Made by a program: the position numbers and the translations under genes. The notes under the pieces were generated by a model, which was given only the letters and a program-made list of their open reading frames with translations, was not told where the DNA came from and ran no database searches. From the NCBI RefSeq assembly GCF_964273065.1, contig NZ_OZ186815.1, positions 5,456,001 through 5,520,000 of the forward strand: 64,000 bases of DNA, given 5' to 3'. The stretch comes from Nocardiopsis dassonvillei_B (GTDB lineage: Bacteria; Actinomycetota; Actinomycetes; Streptosporangiales; Streptosporangiaceae). Positions 47,987 through 56,506 of this stretch are shown here, in pieces (the first letter of the stretch is position 1; every line of letters starts with the position of its first letter).

Positions 47987-49411
47987 CTAGATGTCGTAGT
48001 AGAGCTCGAACTCGCGCGGGTGGGGGCGCAGGCGCAGGGAGTCGATCTCCTCGGTGCGCTTGAAGTCCACGTAGGTCTCCAGGAGGTCCTTGGTGAACAC
48101 ACCGCCCTCCAGGAGGAACTCGTGGTCCTCCTCCACCGCGTTGAGCGCGTCGTCCAGCGAGGCCGGGACGGTCTTGATGGCCTTGGCTTCGGCCGGGGGC
48201 AGCTCGTAGAGGTCCTTGTCCACGGGCTCCGGCGGCTCGATCTTGTTCTTGATGCCGTCGACGCCGGCCATGAGCATGGCGGAGAAGGCCAGGTACGGGT
48301 TGGCCGACGGGTCCGGCACGCGGAACTCGATGCGCTTGGCCTTGGGGTTGGAGCCGGTCAGCGGCAGGCGGATGCACGCGGAGCGGTTGCGCTGGCTGTA
48401 GACCAGGTTGATCGGGGCCTCGTAGCCCGGCACCAGGCGGTGGTAGGAGTTCACCGTCGGGTTGGTGAAGGCGAGCAGCGCCGGGGCGTGCTTGAGCAGG
48501 CCGCCGATGTAGTAGCGGGCGGTGTCGGACAGCTGGCCGTAGCCGGACTCGTCGAAGAACAGCGGCTCGCCGTCCTTCCACAGGCTCTGGTGGCAGTGCA
48601 TGCCGGAGCCGTTGTCGCCGAACAGGGGCTTGGGCATGAAGGTCGCCGTCTTGCCCGCGTTGTTGGCGACGTTCTTGACGATGTACTTGTACAGCTGCAC
48701 GCGGTCGGCCTGCTGGAGCAGGGTGCCGAACTTGATGCCGATCTCGGCCTGGCCGGCGGTGCCGACCTCGTGGTGCTGGAGCTCGACCTCGATGCCCGCC
48801 TCGATGAGGGTGCGGACCATGTCCGAGCGCAGGTCGCTGTAGTGGTCGACCGGCTCGACGGGGAAGTAGCCGCCCTTGTAGCGGGGACGGTAGCCGCGGT
48901 TGCCGCCCTCGAGGGCCGAACCGGTGTTCCAGGCGCCCTCGATGGAGTCGATCTCGTAGAAGCCGGTGTTGGACCGGGTCTCGAACTTGACGTCGTCGAA
49001 GATGTAGAACTCGGCCTCGGGGCCGAAGAAGGCGGTGTCGGCGACGCCGGAGCCGCGCAGGAACGCCTCGGCCTTGCGGGCGACGTTGCGCGGGTCGCGG
49101 CTGTACGACTCCAGGGTGAGGGGGTCGTGGACGAAGAACGTCATGTTCAGCGTCTTGTACTTGCGGAACGGGTCCAGGACGCCGGTGCTCAGGTCGGGGA
49201 GCAGCAGCATGTCGGACTCGTGGATGGCCTGGAAGCCGCGGATCGACGAGCCGTCGAACATCTGACCGTCGGTGAACGTCGAGGCGTCGACGTTCTCGGT
49301 CGGGAGGGTAACGTGGTTCACTCCCCCGAACAGGTCCGTGAAACGGACGTCGAGGAACTTGACGTCCTCGTCCCGGATGAAAGCGAGCACCTCGTCGACG
49401 CTGCTGAACAA
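47987..49411 (-). CDS. glnA: glutamine synthetase type I
   Basis: 474 residues; makes glutamine from glutamate, ammonia and ATP. All GSI motifs are present: MFDGSSIRGFQAIHESDM, FFGPEAEFYIFD, VELQHHEVGTAGQAEIGIKF, TFMPKPLFGDNGSGMHCHQSLW, and NRSACIRLP. Tyr402 in DKDLYELPP is the adenylylation site used by GlnE. The TTG start is supported by GGAGG 6 nt upstream and by the family start FSSVDEVLAFI. A complete GlnR double box lies at 49525-49562, so nitrogen-limited activation is expected. This is the GlnA1 housekeeping enzyme, distinct from the GlnA2-type gene at 27.4 kb. Confidence 0.97.
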   Translation of the reverse strand: MFSSVDEVLAFIRDEDVKFLDVRFTDLFGGVNHVTLPTENVDASTFTDGQMFDGSSIRGFQAIHESDMLLLPDLSTGVLDPFRKYKTLNMTFFVHDPLTLESYSRDPRNVARKAEAFLRGSGVADTAFFGPEAEFYIFDDVKFETRSNTGFYEIDSIEGAWNTGSALEGGNRGYRPRYKGGYFPVEPVDHYSDLRSDMVRTLIEAGIEVELQHHEVGTAGQAEIGIKFGTLLQQADRVQLYKYIVKNVANNAGKTATFMPKPLFGDNGSGMHCHQSLWKDGEPLFFDESGYGQLSDTARYYIGGLLKHAPALLAFTNPTVNSYHRLVPGYEAPINLVYSQRNRSACIRLPLTGSNPKAKRIEFRVPDPSANPYLAFSAMLMAGVDGIKNKIEPPEPVDKDLYELPPAEAKAIKTVPASLDDALNAVEEDHEFLLEGGVFTKDLLETYVDFKRTEEIDSLRLRPHPREFELYYDI

Positions 49412-49508
49412 AACGAACCTCCGTGCAGGTGGCTGAGACGACGGGATCTGCGGGCCGCTCCATCGCGGACGTGGCGGATCATCGCGGCGTCTCCCGGCTT
49501 CGCTGACG

Positions 49509-49514
49509 AAGCTA
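49509..49514 (-). promoter_or_regulatory. -10 element of glnA
   Basis: TAGCTT on the minus strand, 10 bp downstream of the GlnR box; predicted leader of about 90 nt. Confidence 0.5.
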
Positions 49515-49524
49515 GGAGCGCGGG

Positions 49525-49562
49525 GTTTCCACGCCGTGTCTCCATTGTTTCCTGCATGTTAC
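49525..49562 (-). promoter_or_regulatory. GlnR double box of glnA
   Basis: On the minus strand: GTAAC-n6-GAAAC-n6-GACAC-n6-GAAAC, matching the actinobacterial GlnR a/b-site consensus gTnAC-n6-GaAAc at all spacings. An extra GGAAAC half-site follows at about 49572-49577. It is positioned as an activator site just upstream of the -10. Confidence 0.9.
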
Positions 49563-49719
49563 GGACCCCGGTGTTTCCGCAGACCACCCTGTCCGAGCCG
49601 GTGATTCCGGCGTGTACCGGGCGAAAACAGGGCATGCGGCGCGTTCGGTGTGGTCTGCGCCACCCCGCCGGGCGGTCCCCGGTACGGGACCGCGCCCGGC
49701 GGTGGATACCGTGGAGGGC

Positions 49720-50190
49720 ATGAGCGAGGACAGGCGCGGAGCGGCCGCGACCGACGACTTCCGATACCGCGGCAACCGGCTCGGCCTGCCCGAGCACGGC
49801 CCCGGGTCGGTGCCCGGTGTGGGCCGCCGCCTGGCGGGGCTCCTGCTGGACTGGCTGCTGGCGCTCCTCATCGCCGGGGGACTGTACTCGGCGGGCGTGG
49901 TCGGCGCCGGGGTCACCGACGAGCAGCAGGTGACCAGCCTGCTGAGCAACACCGCGCTGGTGGTGTTCGCCGCCATGAACATCGTGCTGCTCACCCTGTT
50001 CGGCACCTCGGTCGGCCGCCGCCTGGTCGGTGTCGGGATCAAGGCCACCGGGGAGCGCCCCTGGCCGTGGTTCGCCTCGATGGCCGTGCGCACCCTGCTG
50101 CTGTGCCTGGTCGTCCCGGCCGTCATCTACGACCGGGACACCCGTGGCCTGCACGATCGCGCCGCCGGGACCGTGGCCGTCCGACTCTGA
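49720..50190 (+). CDS. RDD-family membrane protein
   Basis: 156 residues. RDD domain: VGRRLAGLLLDWLLALLIAGGLY (TM1, with the R-D pair), a second TM around ALVVFAAMNIVLLTLFGTSVGRRLVGVGI, and a third (MAVRTLLLCLVVPAVI) followed by RDTRGLHDRAAGTVAV. The family is loosely linked to transport or ion homeostasis; the function here is unknown. It lies divergently next to glnA, a neighbour position I recall from other actinobacteria. TACCGT (49707-49712) lies 7 nt before the ATG with no spaced ribosome site, so it is predicted leaderless. Confidence 0.9.
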   Translation: MSEDRRGAAATDDFRYRGNRLGLPEHGPGSVPGVGRRLAGLLLDWLLALLIAGGLYSAGVVGAGVTDEQQVTSLLSNTALVVFAAMNIVLLTLFGTSVGRRLVGVGIKATGERPWPWFASMAVRTLLLCLVVPAVIYDRDTRGLHDRAAGTVAVRL

Positions 50191-50215
50191 GCCACCCGGC
50201 CAGGTCACGGGTGGA

Positions 50216-50243
50216 TTCACGCCGTTCCCTGTGCTGTTAACAT
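50216..50243 (+). promoter_or_regulatory. promoter of the first LCP gene
   Basis: TTCACG, 16-bp spacer, TAACAT, about 100 bp before the LCP start. Confidence 0.45.
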
Positions 50244-50343
50244 CCGATTCTCGGTCACATCGTCCCGGGACGGTGTGATCCCCTCATCGGACGCCGCGCG
50301 TCCCCCTCCCTCCCGGGCCTCACCGCACCCCTCGAAGGTTCGC

Positions 50344-51783
50344 ATGGCTGGAAAACGCTCCGCCCCACGCCCCGCAGGTGTCCTGGACGCCGTGCGCCTG
50401 TCCGTGGGGCAGTGGGTCGCCTGTGCGGTCACCGCGCTGTCGATCGCGGGGACCCTGGGCGGCTACCTCTGGTACCAGGGCATCGCGAACAACATCACGA
50501 CGGCGCAGGTCGACACCGACGCGTGGGACCGGCCCACCAGCGTCGAGGGCGTCATGAACCTGCTGGTGATCGGCTCGGACGTGCGCTCGGGGGAGAACGC
50601 GAACTACGGCGAGGCCGAGGGCGAGCGCCCCGACATGATGCTCATCGCCAGCATCAACGTCGACAGCGGCACCGTCACCATGGTCAACCTGCCCCGCGAC
50701 CTGGTCGTGGACCTGCCCGCCTGCGAGGCCGTCGAGGGCTATCCCGGGATGGCCGCCCAGAGCGGCATGATCAACTCGGCGATGACCTTCGGCGGCGTGG
50801 GCTGCCAGTGGAACACCGTCGAGCAGGTCACCGGGGTCCACCTGGACCACTTCGTCATGATGGACTTCACCGGGTTCAAGGACATGGTGGACGCCGTCGG
50901 CGGCGTGCGGATGTGCATTCCCGCGGCGATCGACGACCCCAAGGCCCACCTGACCCTGGCGGCCGGCGAGCAGACCCTGGACGGCGAGCAGTCCCTCGGG
51001 TACGTGCGCTCCCGCTACGGCCAGGGCGACGGCAGCGACCTGTCCCGCATCGAGCGCCAGCAGCAGTTCATGGGCGCCATGCTGCGCCAGGTCCTCAGCA
51101 GCGAGGTGATGACCAGCCCGCTGGCCATCACCAACTTCCTCAACGCCGTCACCGAGTCGGTCACCGCCGACGACGAGTTCACCGTCGACACGATGACCGA
51201 CATCGCGATCTCCATGCGCGAGGTCGACCTGAAGAAGATCCAGTTCGTCACCGTGCCCAACGGCCAGCACCCGGCCGACCCCAACCGGCTGGCGCTGAGC
51301 CAGCCCGCCGCCTCCGAGCTCTTCACGGCCATCAACTCCGGCGCCGACCTGTCCGGGGGCGACGGCGAGGAGAAGGAGGAGAAGGAGGAGGGGGCCGATG
51401 ACGCGCCCGCGGCGCCCTCGCCCTCCGAGATCTCCCTGGAGGTGCTCAACGGCACCGGGATCGAGGGCCTGGCCGGTCAGGTCGCCGAGCGGCTGACCAC
51501 CGACGGGTACGTGGTCACCGGCACCGGCAACCCGCAGGCCCGCATCCCCTCGGTCACCACGGTCTACTACGCGCCCGGCCAGCAGGCCGCCGCCGACCTG
51601 CTGGTGAAGTCGCTGGAGACAGCGGTGACCGAGGAGGCCGCCGGGCTCACCGGCACCCTGGAACTGGTCATCGGCTCGGACTGGACCGGGTTCAAGGGCG
51701 ACGAGGCCGACGAGCCGGAGATCTCGGTCACCGAGGACCTGGGCGGGATCACCGCGGAGGAGGAGCCCGAGAGCGCCTGCTGA
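50344..51783 (+). CDS. LCP (LytR-CpsA-Psr) family glycopolymer transferase 1
   Basis: 479 residues. One N-terminal TM helix (VACAVTALSIAGTLGGYLWY) leads to the extracytoplasmic LCP domain: MNLLVIGSDVRSG, DMMLIASINVDSGTVTMVNLPRDLVVD, a region with conserved Arg in YVRSRYGQGDGSDLSRIERQQQFM, and TIRsuch-like helices. An acidic linker (EEKEEKEEG, about 345-355) precedes a LytR_C domain (SLEVLNGTGIEGLAGQVAERL). Such enzymes attach anionic glycopolymers from undecaprenyl carriers to peptidoglycan or arabinogalactan. The ATG has AAGG 6 nt upstream. A paralogue follows. Confidence 0.93.
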   Translation: MAGKRSAPRPAGVLDAVRLSVGQWVACAVTALSIAGTLGGYLWYQGIANNITTAQVDTDAWDRPTSVEGVMNLLVIGSDVRSGENANYGEAEGERPDMMLIASINVDSGTVTMVNLPRDLVVDLPACEAVEGYPGMAAQSGMINSAMTFGGVGCQWNTVEQVTGVHLDHFVMMDFTGFKDMVDAVGGVRMCIPAAIDDPKAHLTLAAGEQTLDGEQSLGYVRSRYGQGDGSDLSRIERQQQFMGAMLRQVLSSEVMTSPLAITNFLNAVTESVTADDEFTVDTMTDIAISMREVDLKKIQFVTVPNGQHPADPNRLALSQPAASELFTAINSGADLSGGDGEEKEEKEEGADDAPAAPSPSEISLEVLNGTGIEGLAGQVAERLTTDGYVVTGTGNPQARIPSVTTVYYAPGQQAAADLLVKSLETAVTEEAAGLTGTLELVIGSDWTGFKGDEADEPEISVTEDLGGITAEEEPESAC

Positions 51784-51952
51784 CAAGGGAGGGGCATTCC
51801 GGTCCAGGGGGTTCGTTACCCTTACTTGACCGAAACCGGGGCTTCGGCGTACCGTGCGGTAGCGCTCGGCCGTGATCCCCGCGTGACCCTCGTGCACCCG
51901 GGGCCGGTCCGCTCCCCCCTCCCTTGTCCCTGAACGGATCGCAGGTGCCCTG

Positions 51953-53413
51953 TTGGCTCCCAGACACGTGTCCAGAACCGCGAGGTCCACGGCGAAGGCG
52001 TGGATGTCCCCGGGCCAGTGGGCGGCCTGCGGACTGACCGGCGTCGTCATCGCCGCCAGCCTCGTCGGCTACGCCGGCTACCGCGACGCCCTGGCGGTGC
52101 AGACGGAGGACATCGACACCGACGCCTGGGGCGACCGCCCGGCGCAGGTGGAGGGCATCCACAACATCCTCCTGCTGGCCACCGACGAGCGCGCGGGCGA
52201 GGACGCCGAGTACAGCGTCGCCAACGGTGTCCGGCCGGACGTGCTGGTCCTGGTCAACATCGACGTGGACAAGGGCGGGGTGACCATGGTCAACCTGCCC
52301 CGCGACCTCATGGTCACCATGCCCGGCTGCGACCCGGTCGAGGACAAGCCCGGTATCGCCGCGGGCACGGTGGACCAGCTGAACCACGCCATGTTCTACG
52401 GGGGCATGGACTGCCAGGGCAAGACCATCGAGAACATCACCGGCGTCCACCTGGACCACATGGTGCTCGTCGACTTCGCGGGGTTCCAGGCCATCGTGGA
52501 CTCCATCGACGGGATCGACATGTGCATCCCCGAACCGCTGGTGGACCCCAAGGCCAAGCTCGACCTGCCCGCCGGGGAGCAGACACTGGACGGCACCCAG
52601 GCCCTGGCCCTGGCCCGCTCCCGGGAGACCACGGAGAACGGCAGCGACCTGGACCGGATCAAGCGCCAGCAGCAGATGATCGGCGCGATCCTGCGCAAGG
52701 TCACCACCGGCGAGGTCATGTCCAGCCCGGCCACGCTCTACGACTTCTTCGGCTCGGTCACCGACAGCATGACCACCGACAGCGAGTTCGGCGTCGACCA
52801 GATGGCCGAGCTCGCCATCTCCATGCGGGAGGTGGACCTGGGGCGGATGAACATGGTGACGGTCCCGGTCGAGGACTACAACGACGCCAAGGTCCAGCTC
52901 CAGGAGCCCCAGGCGTCCGAGCTGTTCGCGGCTGTCGCCGCGGGCGAGGCCACCAGGGCGGAGGAGAAGGAGGACGAGGCCCCGGAGGAGTCCGAGGAGG
53001 ACCCCGGGGAGTCCGTCTCCCCGGCCGACGTCTCGGTGTACATCGTCAACAACCAGGGCACCCAGGGCCTGGCCGCGCAGGTCGAGCCGCTGCTGGCCGG
53101 GCTGGGCTTCACCGTCACCGGGTCGGGCAACCCCACCACCCGGGCCCCGCAGCAGACCACGGTCTACCACGCCCCCGGCCAGGAGGCGCAGGCGCAGGCG
53201 GTGGCCGACGCCCTGGTCGGCGGAGCGCAGACCGAGGAGGCGGCGGACCTGTCCGGCCCGGTGGAGCTGGTCATGGGCACCGACTGGCAGGGCGTACGGC
53301 TGGACGGCGCCGACGGAGCCGACCGCGGTGACGGCGGTGACGGGGAGTCCGCGGACGACCCGCTGGCGGGGCTGTCGGGCACCTCCGCCGACCAGGCCGT
53401 CGACTGCGGGTAG
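51953..53413 (+). CDS. LCP (LytR-CpsA-Psr) family glycopolymer transferase 2
   Basis: 486 residues, paralogous to the preceding gene with the same layout: TM helix (WAACGLTGVVIAASLVGYAGY), LCP domain (HNILLLATDERAG, VTMVNLPRDLMVTMPGC, ALARSRETTENGSDLDRIKRQQQMI), acidic linker and LytR_C domain (VYIVNNQGTQGLAAQVEPLL). A TTG start is proposed: it aligns with the ATG of the paralogue (MAGKR versus LAPRH), but the ribosome site is weak; GTG at 51968 is the alternative. TTGACC with an 18-bp spacer and TACCGT near 51840-51870 is a likely separate promoter. Confidence 0.9.
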   Translation: MAPRHVSRTARSTAKAWMSPGQWAACGLTGVVIAASLVGYAGYRDALAVQTEDIDTDAWGDRPAQVEGIHNILLLATDERAGEDAEYSVANGVRPDVLVLVNIDVDKGGVTMVNLPRDLMVTMPGCDPVEDKPGIAAGTVDQLNHAMFYGGMDCQGKTIENITGVHLDHMVLVDFAGFQAIVDSIDGIDMCIPEPLVDPKAKLDLPAGEQTLDGTQALALARSRETTENGSDLDRIKRQQQMIGAILRKVTTGEVMSSPATLYDFFGSVTDSMTTDSEFGVDQMAELAISMREVDLGRMNMVTVPVEDYNDAKVQLQEPQASELFAAVAAGEATRAEEKEDEAPEESEEDPGESVSPADVSVYIVNNQGTQGLAAQVEPLLAGLGFTVTGSGNPTTRAPQQTTVYHAPGQEAQAQAVADALVGGAQTEEAADLSGPVELVMGTDWQGVRLDGADGADRGDGGDGESADDPLAGLSGTSADQAVDCG

Positions 53414-53428
53414 CGGTACCGGCACCGC

Positions 53429-53466
53429 AGGGCCCCGGCTGCGCCGCACGGCGCGCCCGGGGCCCT
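53429..53466 (+). terminator. hairpin after the LCP genes
   Basis: A 10-bp perfect outer stem (AGGGCCCCGG / CCGGGGCCCT) with a partly paired GC-rich interior, starting 16 nt after the LCP 2 stop. Confidence 0.7.
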
Positions 53467-53495
53467 CGTCGTACCCCCCCTTTGGCAGAGGAAGG

Positions 53496-53530
53496 CTTAT
53501 CGTTTATCGTTAGTATCGAAAAACGATAAG
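53496..53530. promoter_or_regulatory. ATCG-rich operator of the DUF2975/XRE module
   Basis: CTTATCGTTT (53496-53505) and AAACGATAAG (53521-53530) are perfect inverted arms; TATCG occurs four times across the site. TTGGCA (53482-53487) with a 17-bp spacer and TATCGT (53505-53510) could be the promoter, covered by the repeat. The AT-rich patch stands out from its surroundings. Autoregulation by the XRE protein at 54190 is the likely purpose. Confidence 0.7.
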
Positions 53531-53542
53531 ATGGAGGAGAAC

Positions 53543-54190
53543 GTGACGACGAAGTCCCCCTTCCGCTGGAGCCGTGCCGACTCGCTCGTCCTGCGGGTGC
53601 TGCTCGGCGGCTTCCTCGCGTTCCAGGCGGTCCGCGCGATCGTCCTGCTGCTCTGGATCCCGGGGGCCCTGCCCGCCGGGACGCTGGGGCTCAACGCCCT
53701 GCGGCACTGGCTCCCGGCCGACACCGACCCGCTTCCGGCGCCGGTCACCGTCACGGGCGAGGCGAGCGCGCACACCGGGCAGGACCTGGTCCTGGTGTTC
53801 CACGACCCCACGCCGGCCGAGCGTCTCCTGCTCGCCGTGCCCGACCTGCTCGGAGTGGCGGCGATGGTCCTGGTGGCCTTCCTCCTGCTGCGCATGGCCG
53901 GAACCCTGAGCGCGGGCGACCCCTTCGTCCCGGCCAACGTCCGCCGGCTGTACGCGATCGCCCTGACCGTGATCACCGGTGCCCTCTCCGTCCCCTTCGC
54001 GAAGGCGTTCGCCGGAATGCTCCTCCAGGACCGGGTGGTGGAGTCGGAGGCGCCGGTCCTGTTCGCTTTCGAGGTGACCTTCGGAGGGGCCACCGGGGCA
54101 CTGCTCCTCGCCGGATTCCTGCTGGTGGGTCTGGCCGAGGTGTTCCGGCGCGGCACGCGGATGCGCGACGACGTGCGGGGGCTGGTCTGA
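53543..54190 (+). CDS. DUF2975 membrane protein (215 aa)
   Basis: Four hydrophobic segments (VLRVLLGGFLAFQAVRAIVLLLW; LLGVAAMVLVAFLLLRMAG; LYAIALTVITGALSVPFA; ATGALLLAGFLLVGLAEVF), with LSAGDPFVPANVRRLY, a typical DUF2975 stretch, between helices 2 and 3. The large loop between helices 1 and 2 (about 45-90) is extracytoplasmic. The GTG at 53543 is preferred to the ATG at 53531 because GGAGGA lies just upstream. The stop overlaps the start of an XRE regulator (TGATG), the standard DUF2975/YozG-like pair. The function of the family is unknown. Confidence 0.85.
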   Translation: MTTKSPFRWSRADSLVLRVLLGGFLAFQAVRAIVLLLWIPGALPAGTLGLNALRHWLPADTDPLPAPVTVTGEASAHTGQDLVLVFHDPTPAERLLLAVPDLLGVAAMVLVAFLLLRMAGTLSAGDPFVPANVRRLYAIALTVITGALSVPFAKAFAGMLLQDRVVESEAPVLFAFEVTFGGATGALLLAGFLLVGLAEVFRRGTRMRDDVRGLV

Positions 54191-54432
54191 TGCCCCCCGA
54201 GGAGGACGAGGGCGCGGACATCGTCGTCCGGCTGGACGAGGTGCTCGCCGCGCGCGGGATCACCCTCACCGAGCTGGCCGCCCGGGTCGGGATCACCGTG
54301 GTCAACCTGTCGGTGCTCAAGAACGGCCGGGCCCGGGCCATCCGGTTCAGCACCCTGGCCGCGCTGTGCCGGGAGCTGGACTGCCGTCCCGGGGACATCA
54401 TCGACTACGCCCCGGCCTCTGACCGGGCCTGA
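54190..54432 (+). CDS. XRE-family regulator, YozG-like (80 aa)
   Basis: Cro/CI-type HTH of the small YozG class: VVRLDEVLAARGITLTELAARVGITVVNLSVLKNGRARAIRFSTLAALCRELDCRPGDIIDY. The C-terminal LCRELDCRPGDIIDY motif is characteristic of regulators paired with DUF2975 proteins. It is translationally coupled to the upstream membrane protein, which may sense a signal and control the regulator. The likely site of action is the ATCG repeat at 53496-53530. It ends at a strong bidirectional terminator. Confidence 0.92.
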   Translation: MPPEEDEGADIVVRLDEVLAARGITLTELAARVGITVVNLSVLKNGRARAIRFSTLAALCRELDCRPGDIIDYAPASDRA

Positions 54433-54452
54433 GCGGTCATCCCGCGCACGGC

Positions 54453-54495
54453 GAAGGGGGCGCGCACCGGACCATCGCCGGTGCGCGCCCCCTTC
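54453..54495. terminator. 18-bp bidirectional terminator
   Basis: An 18-bp perfect stem (GAAGGGGGCGCGCACCGG and its complement) with a 7-nt loop, midway between the convergent XRE and DUF4191 genes. Confidence 0.9.
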
Positions 54496-54521
54496 CGCGG
54501 CGCAGGAGGTGCCGGTGCGGG

Positions 54522-55241
54522 TCAGCCGCCGCCCTGGCCCCGCATGCCCTTGGGCATCTTGGCGTTGCGGGGCAGCGGGCCCTTGGGCATCTGCATCTTG
54601 GCGGGCAGCGCGCGCAGCCGGTAGTTGAGCTGGGCGACGTCCTTCTTGTCGAGGGTGCGCGGCAGCTTGACCAGCGTGCGCTGGAGCTTGGACAGCGGGA
54701 CCTGGTCCTCGCCGTTGCCCACCTTGTAGTCGTAGATGGGGGTGTCCAGGGCCACCCGGGAGACGCGCTTCTTCTCCGCGGCGATGAGCGACTTCAGGCG
54801 GTTCGGGTCGCCCTCGCCGACCAGTACGACCCCGGGGCGGCCCACCACGCGGTGGACCACGTCCTGCTGGCGGTTGGCGTTGACCGCGAACTCGGTCGAC
54901 CAGTTGCCGCGCATGTTGTCCAGGATCGCCGCGCCCGCGCCGATCTGGCCGTCCAGGATCTGGTACTGCACGCGCTGCGCCGAGCGGGTGAAGATGATGA
55001 AGCCGGTGAGCAGCGCGATCGGCAGACCGGTCAGCGGCCACAGGATCCACGAGCCGGTCACGACGCCGATGACGACGAACACGGCGAGGACGAGCACCGC
55101 GACGCCGACGGCCAGCGGGATGCTCCGCGGGCTCTGGCGGTGGACGACCTTGGCGACCATGCCGATCTGCTTGAGCCGGCCGGGCTCCTTCTTGTCCTTG
55201 CCCTGGGCGGGTGCTGTGCTCTCGGAACCCTTTTTCGCCAT
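54522..55241 (-). CDS. DUF4191 membrane protein (239 aa)
   Basis: Conserved actinobacterial protein usually near lipA and glnA. A basic N-terminus (MAKKGSE...KDKKEPGRLKQI) precedes two TM helices (IPLAVGVAVLVLAVFVVIGVV; WPLTGLPIALLTGFIIF) and a cytoplasmic C-terminal domain (RVQYQILDGQIGAGAAILDNM; VVGRPGVVLVGEG) with a basic Met/Pro-rich tail. The molecular role is unknown. It lies downstream of lipA on the same strand but is separated by the lipA terminator. Confidence 0.88.
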   Translation of the reverse strand: MAKKGSESTAPAQGKDKKEPGRLKQIGMVAKVVHRQSPRSIPLAVGVAVLVLAVFVVIGVVTGSWILWPLTGLPIALLTGFIIFTRSAQRVQYQILDGQIGAGAAILDNMRGNWSTEFAVNANRQQDVVHRVVGRPGVVLVGEGDPNRLKSLIAAEKKRVSRVALDTPIYDYKVGNGEDQVPLSKLQRTLVKLPRTLDKKDVAQLNYRLRALPAKMQMPKGPLPRNAKMPKGMRGQGGG

Positions 55242-55406
55242 CGTGCTCTCAGGCAGCGCGCACCGACGGACCGTCGGCGGGGAGGGAGATCCCGAAGCTG
55301 CCTTGCCTCCTTCTACCTACGCGGTCGACTCGTGCGGCGCCCTTCGGCGCCACCTGGCGGGGCGCCCTGTCGGACCCCCAGGATATGCGGCCGGACCCGG
55401 ATGCGC

Positions 55407-55434
55407 GGAACGGTGGCCCTGGGGCCACCGTTCC
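55407..55434 (-). terminator. hairpin terminator of lipA
   Basis: A 12-bp perfect stem (GGAACGGTGGCC and its complement) with a 4-nt loop, 37 nt after the lipA stop. Confidence 0.85.
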
Positions 55435-55471
55435 AGCTTGGTCACGACTCGGGTTGAACACCCGTTATGTG

Positions 55472-56419
55472 CTACTTCGTCAGTGCTGCGGCCTCGGCGT
55501 CACGCTTCTCGCGCGCCTGCTGGTACAGGCGCCCGGCCCGGTAGGACGAACGCACCAGCGGACCCGACATGACACCGGCGAAGCCGATCTCCTCGGCCTC
55601 CTCGCCCAGCTCCACGAACTCCTGGGGCTTCACCCACCGGTCGATCGGGTGGTGCAGCTTGGAGGGGCGCAGGTACTGGGTGATGGTCAGCAGGTCGCAG
55701 CCCGCCTCGTGCAGGTCGCGCATGGCCTCGCTGATCTCCTCCCGGGTCTCGCCCATGCCCAGGATGAGGTTCGACTTGGTGACCAGGCCGTCCTCGCGCG
55801 CCTTGGTGATGACCTCCAGCGAGCGCTCGTAGCGGAAGCCCGGGCGGATGCGCTTGAAGATCCGCGGCACCGTCTCCACGTTGTGCGCGAGCACCTCGGG
55901 GCGGGACCCGAAGACCTCGGCCAGCTGGTCGGGGTCGGCGTTGAAGTCCGGGATGAGCAGCTCGACGCCGGTGCCCGGGTTCAGCTCGTGGATCTTGCGC
56001 ACCGTCTCGGCGTAGAGCCAGGCGCCGCCGTCCTCCAGGTCGTCACGGGCCACACCGGTGATGGTGGCGTAGCGCAGCTCCATCGTCCTGACCGACTCGG
56101 CGACCTTGGTCGGCTCCATGCGGTCCAGCGCGGTGGGCTTGCCGGTGGCGATCTGGCAGAAGTCGCAGCGGCGGGTGCACTGGTCACCGCCGATGAGGAA
56201 GGTGGCCTCGCGGTCCTCCCAGCACTCGTAGATGTTGGGGCAGCCCGCCTCCTGGCACACCGTGTGCAGGCCCTCGGACTTGACCAGGGAGCGCAGCTCG
56301 GAGTACTCGGGCCCCATGTGCGCCTTGATCTTGATCCACGGCGGCTTCTTCTCGATGGGGGTCTCGCTGTTGCGCGCCTCCACGCGCAGCAGGCGGCGGC
56401 CCTCAGGAGCGATGGTCAA
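55472..56419 (-). CDS. lipA: lipoyl synthase (radical SAM)
   Basis: 315 residues. Inserts two sulfurs into octanoyl-lysine domains. Both [4Fe-4S] clusters are evident: the auxiliary set Cys55, Cys60, Cys66 (CQEAGCPNIYEC) and the radical SAM set Cys81, Cys85, Cys88 (CTRRCDFC). RSSYRAG near the C-terminus supplies the serine ligand of the auxiliary cluster. TTG is the only start that fits the family N-terminus (IAPEGRRLLRVEARNSETPIEKKP); its ribosome site is weak. It lies downstream of lipB in the same direction with an 87-bp gap and probably belongs to the same operon. Confidence 0.97.
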   Translation of the reverse strand: MTIAPEGRRLLRVEARNSETPIEKKPPWIKIKAHMGPEYSELRSLVKSEGLHTVCQEAGCPNIYECWEDREATFLIGGDQCTRRCDFCQIATGKPTALDRMEPTKVAESVRTMELRYATITGVARDDLEDGGAWLYAETVRKIHELNPGTGVELLIPDFNADPDQLAEVFGSRPEVLAHNVETVPRIFKRIRPGFRYERSLEVITKAREDGLVTKSNLILGMGETREEISEAMRDLHEAGCDLLTITQYLRPSKLHHPIDRWVKPQEFVELGEEAEEIGFAGVMSGPLVRSSYRAGRLYQQAREKRDAEAAALTK

Positions 56420-56506
56420 CGTGAACCCGTTCCCTTCTGTGCCCCGCGGACCGGCTGACCCTCGTGGGGGCCGGGTCGTGCGGGGACCGGCTCATGGTGT
56501 GGTGTG

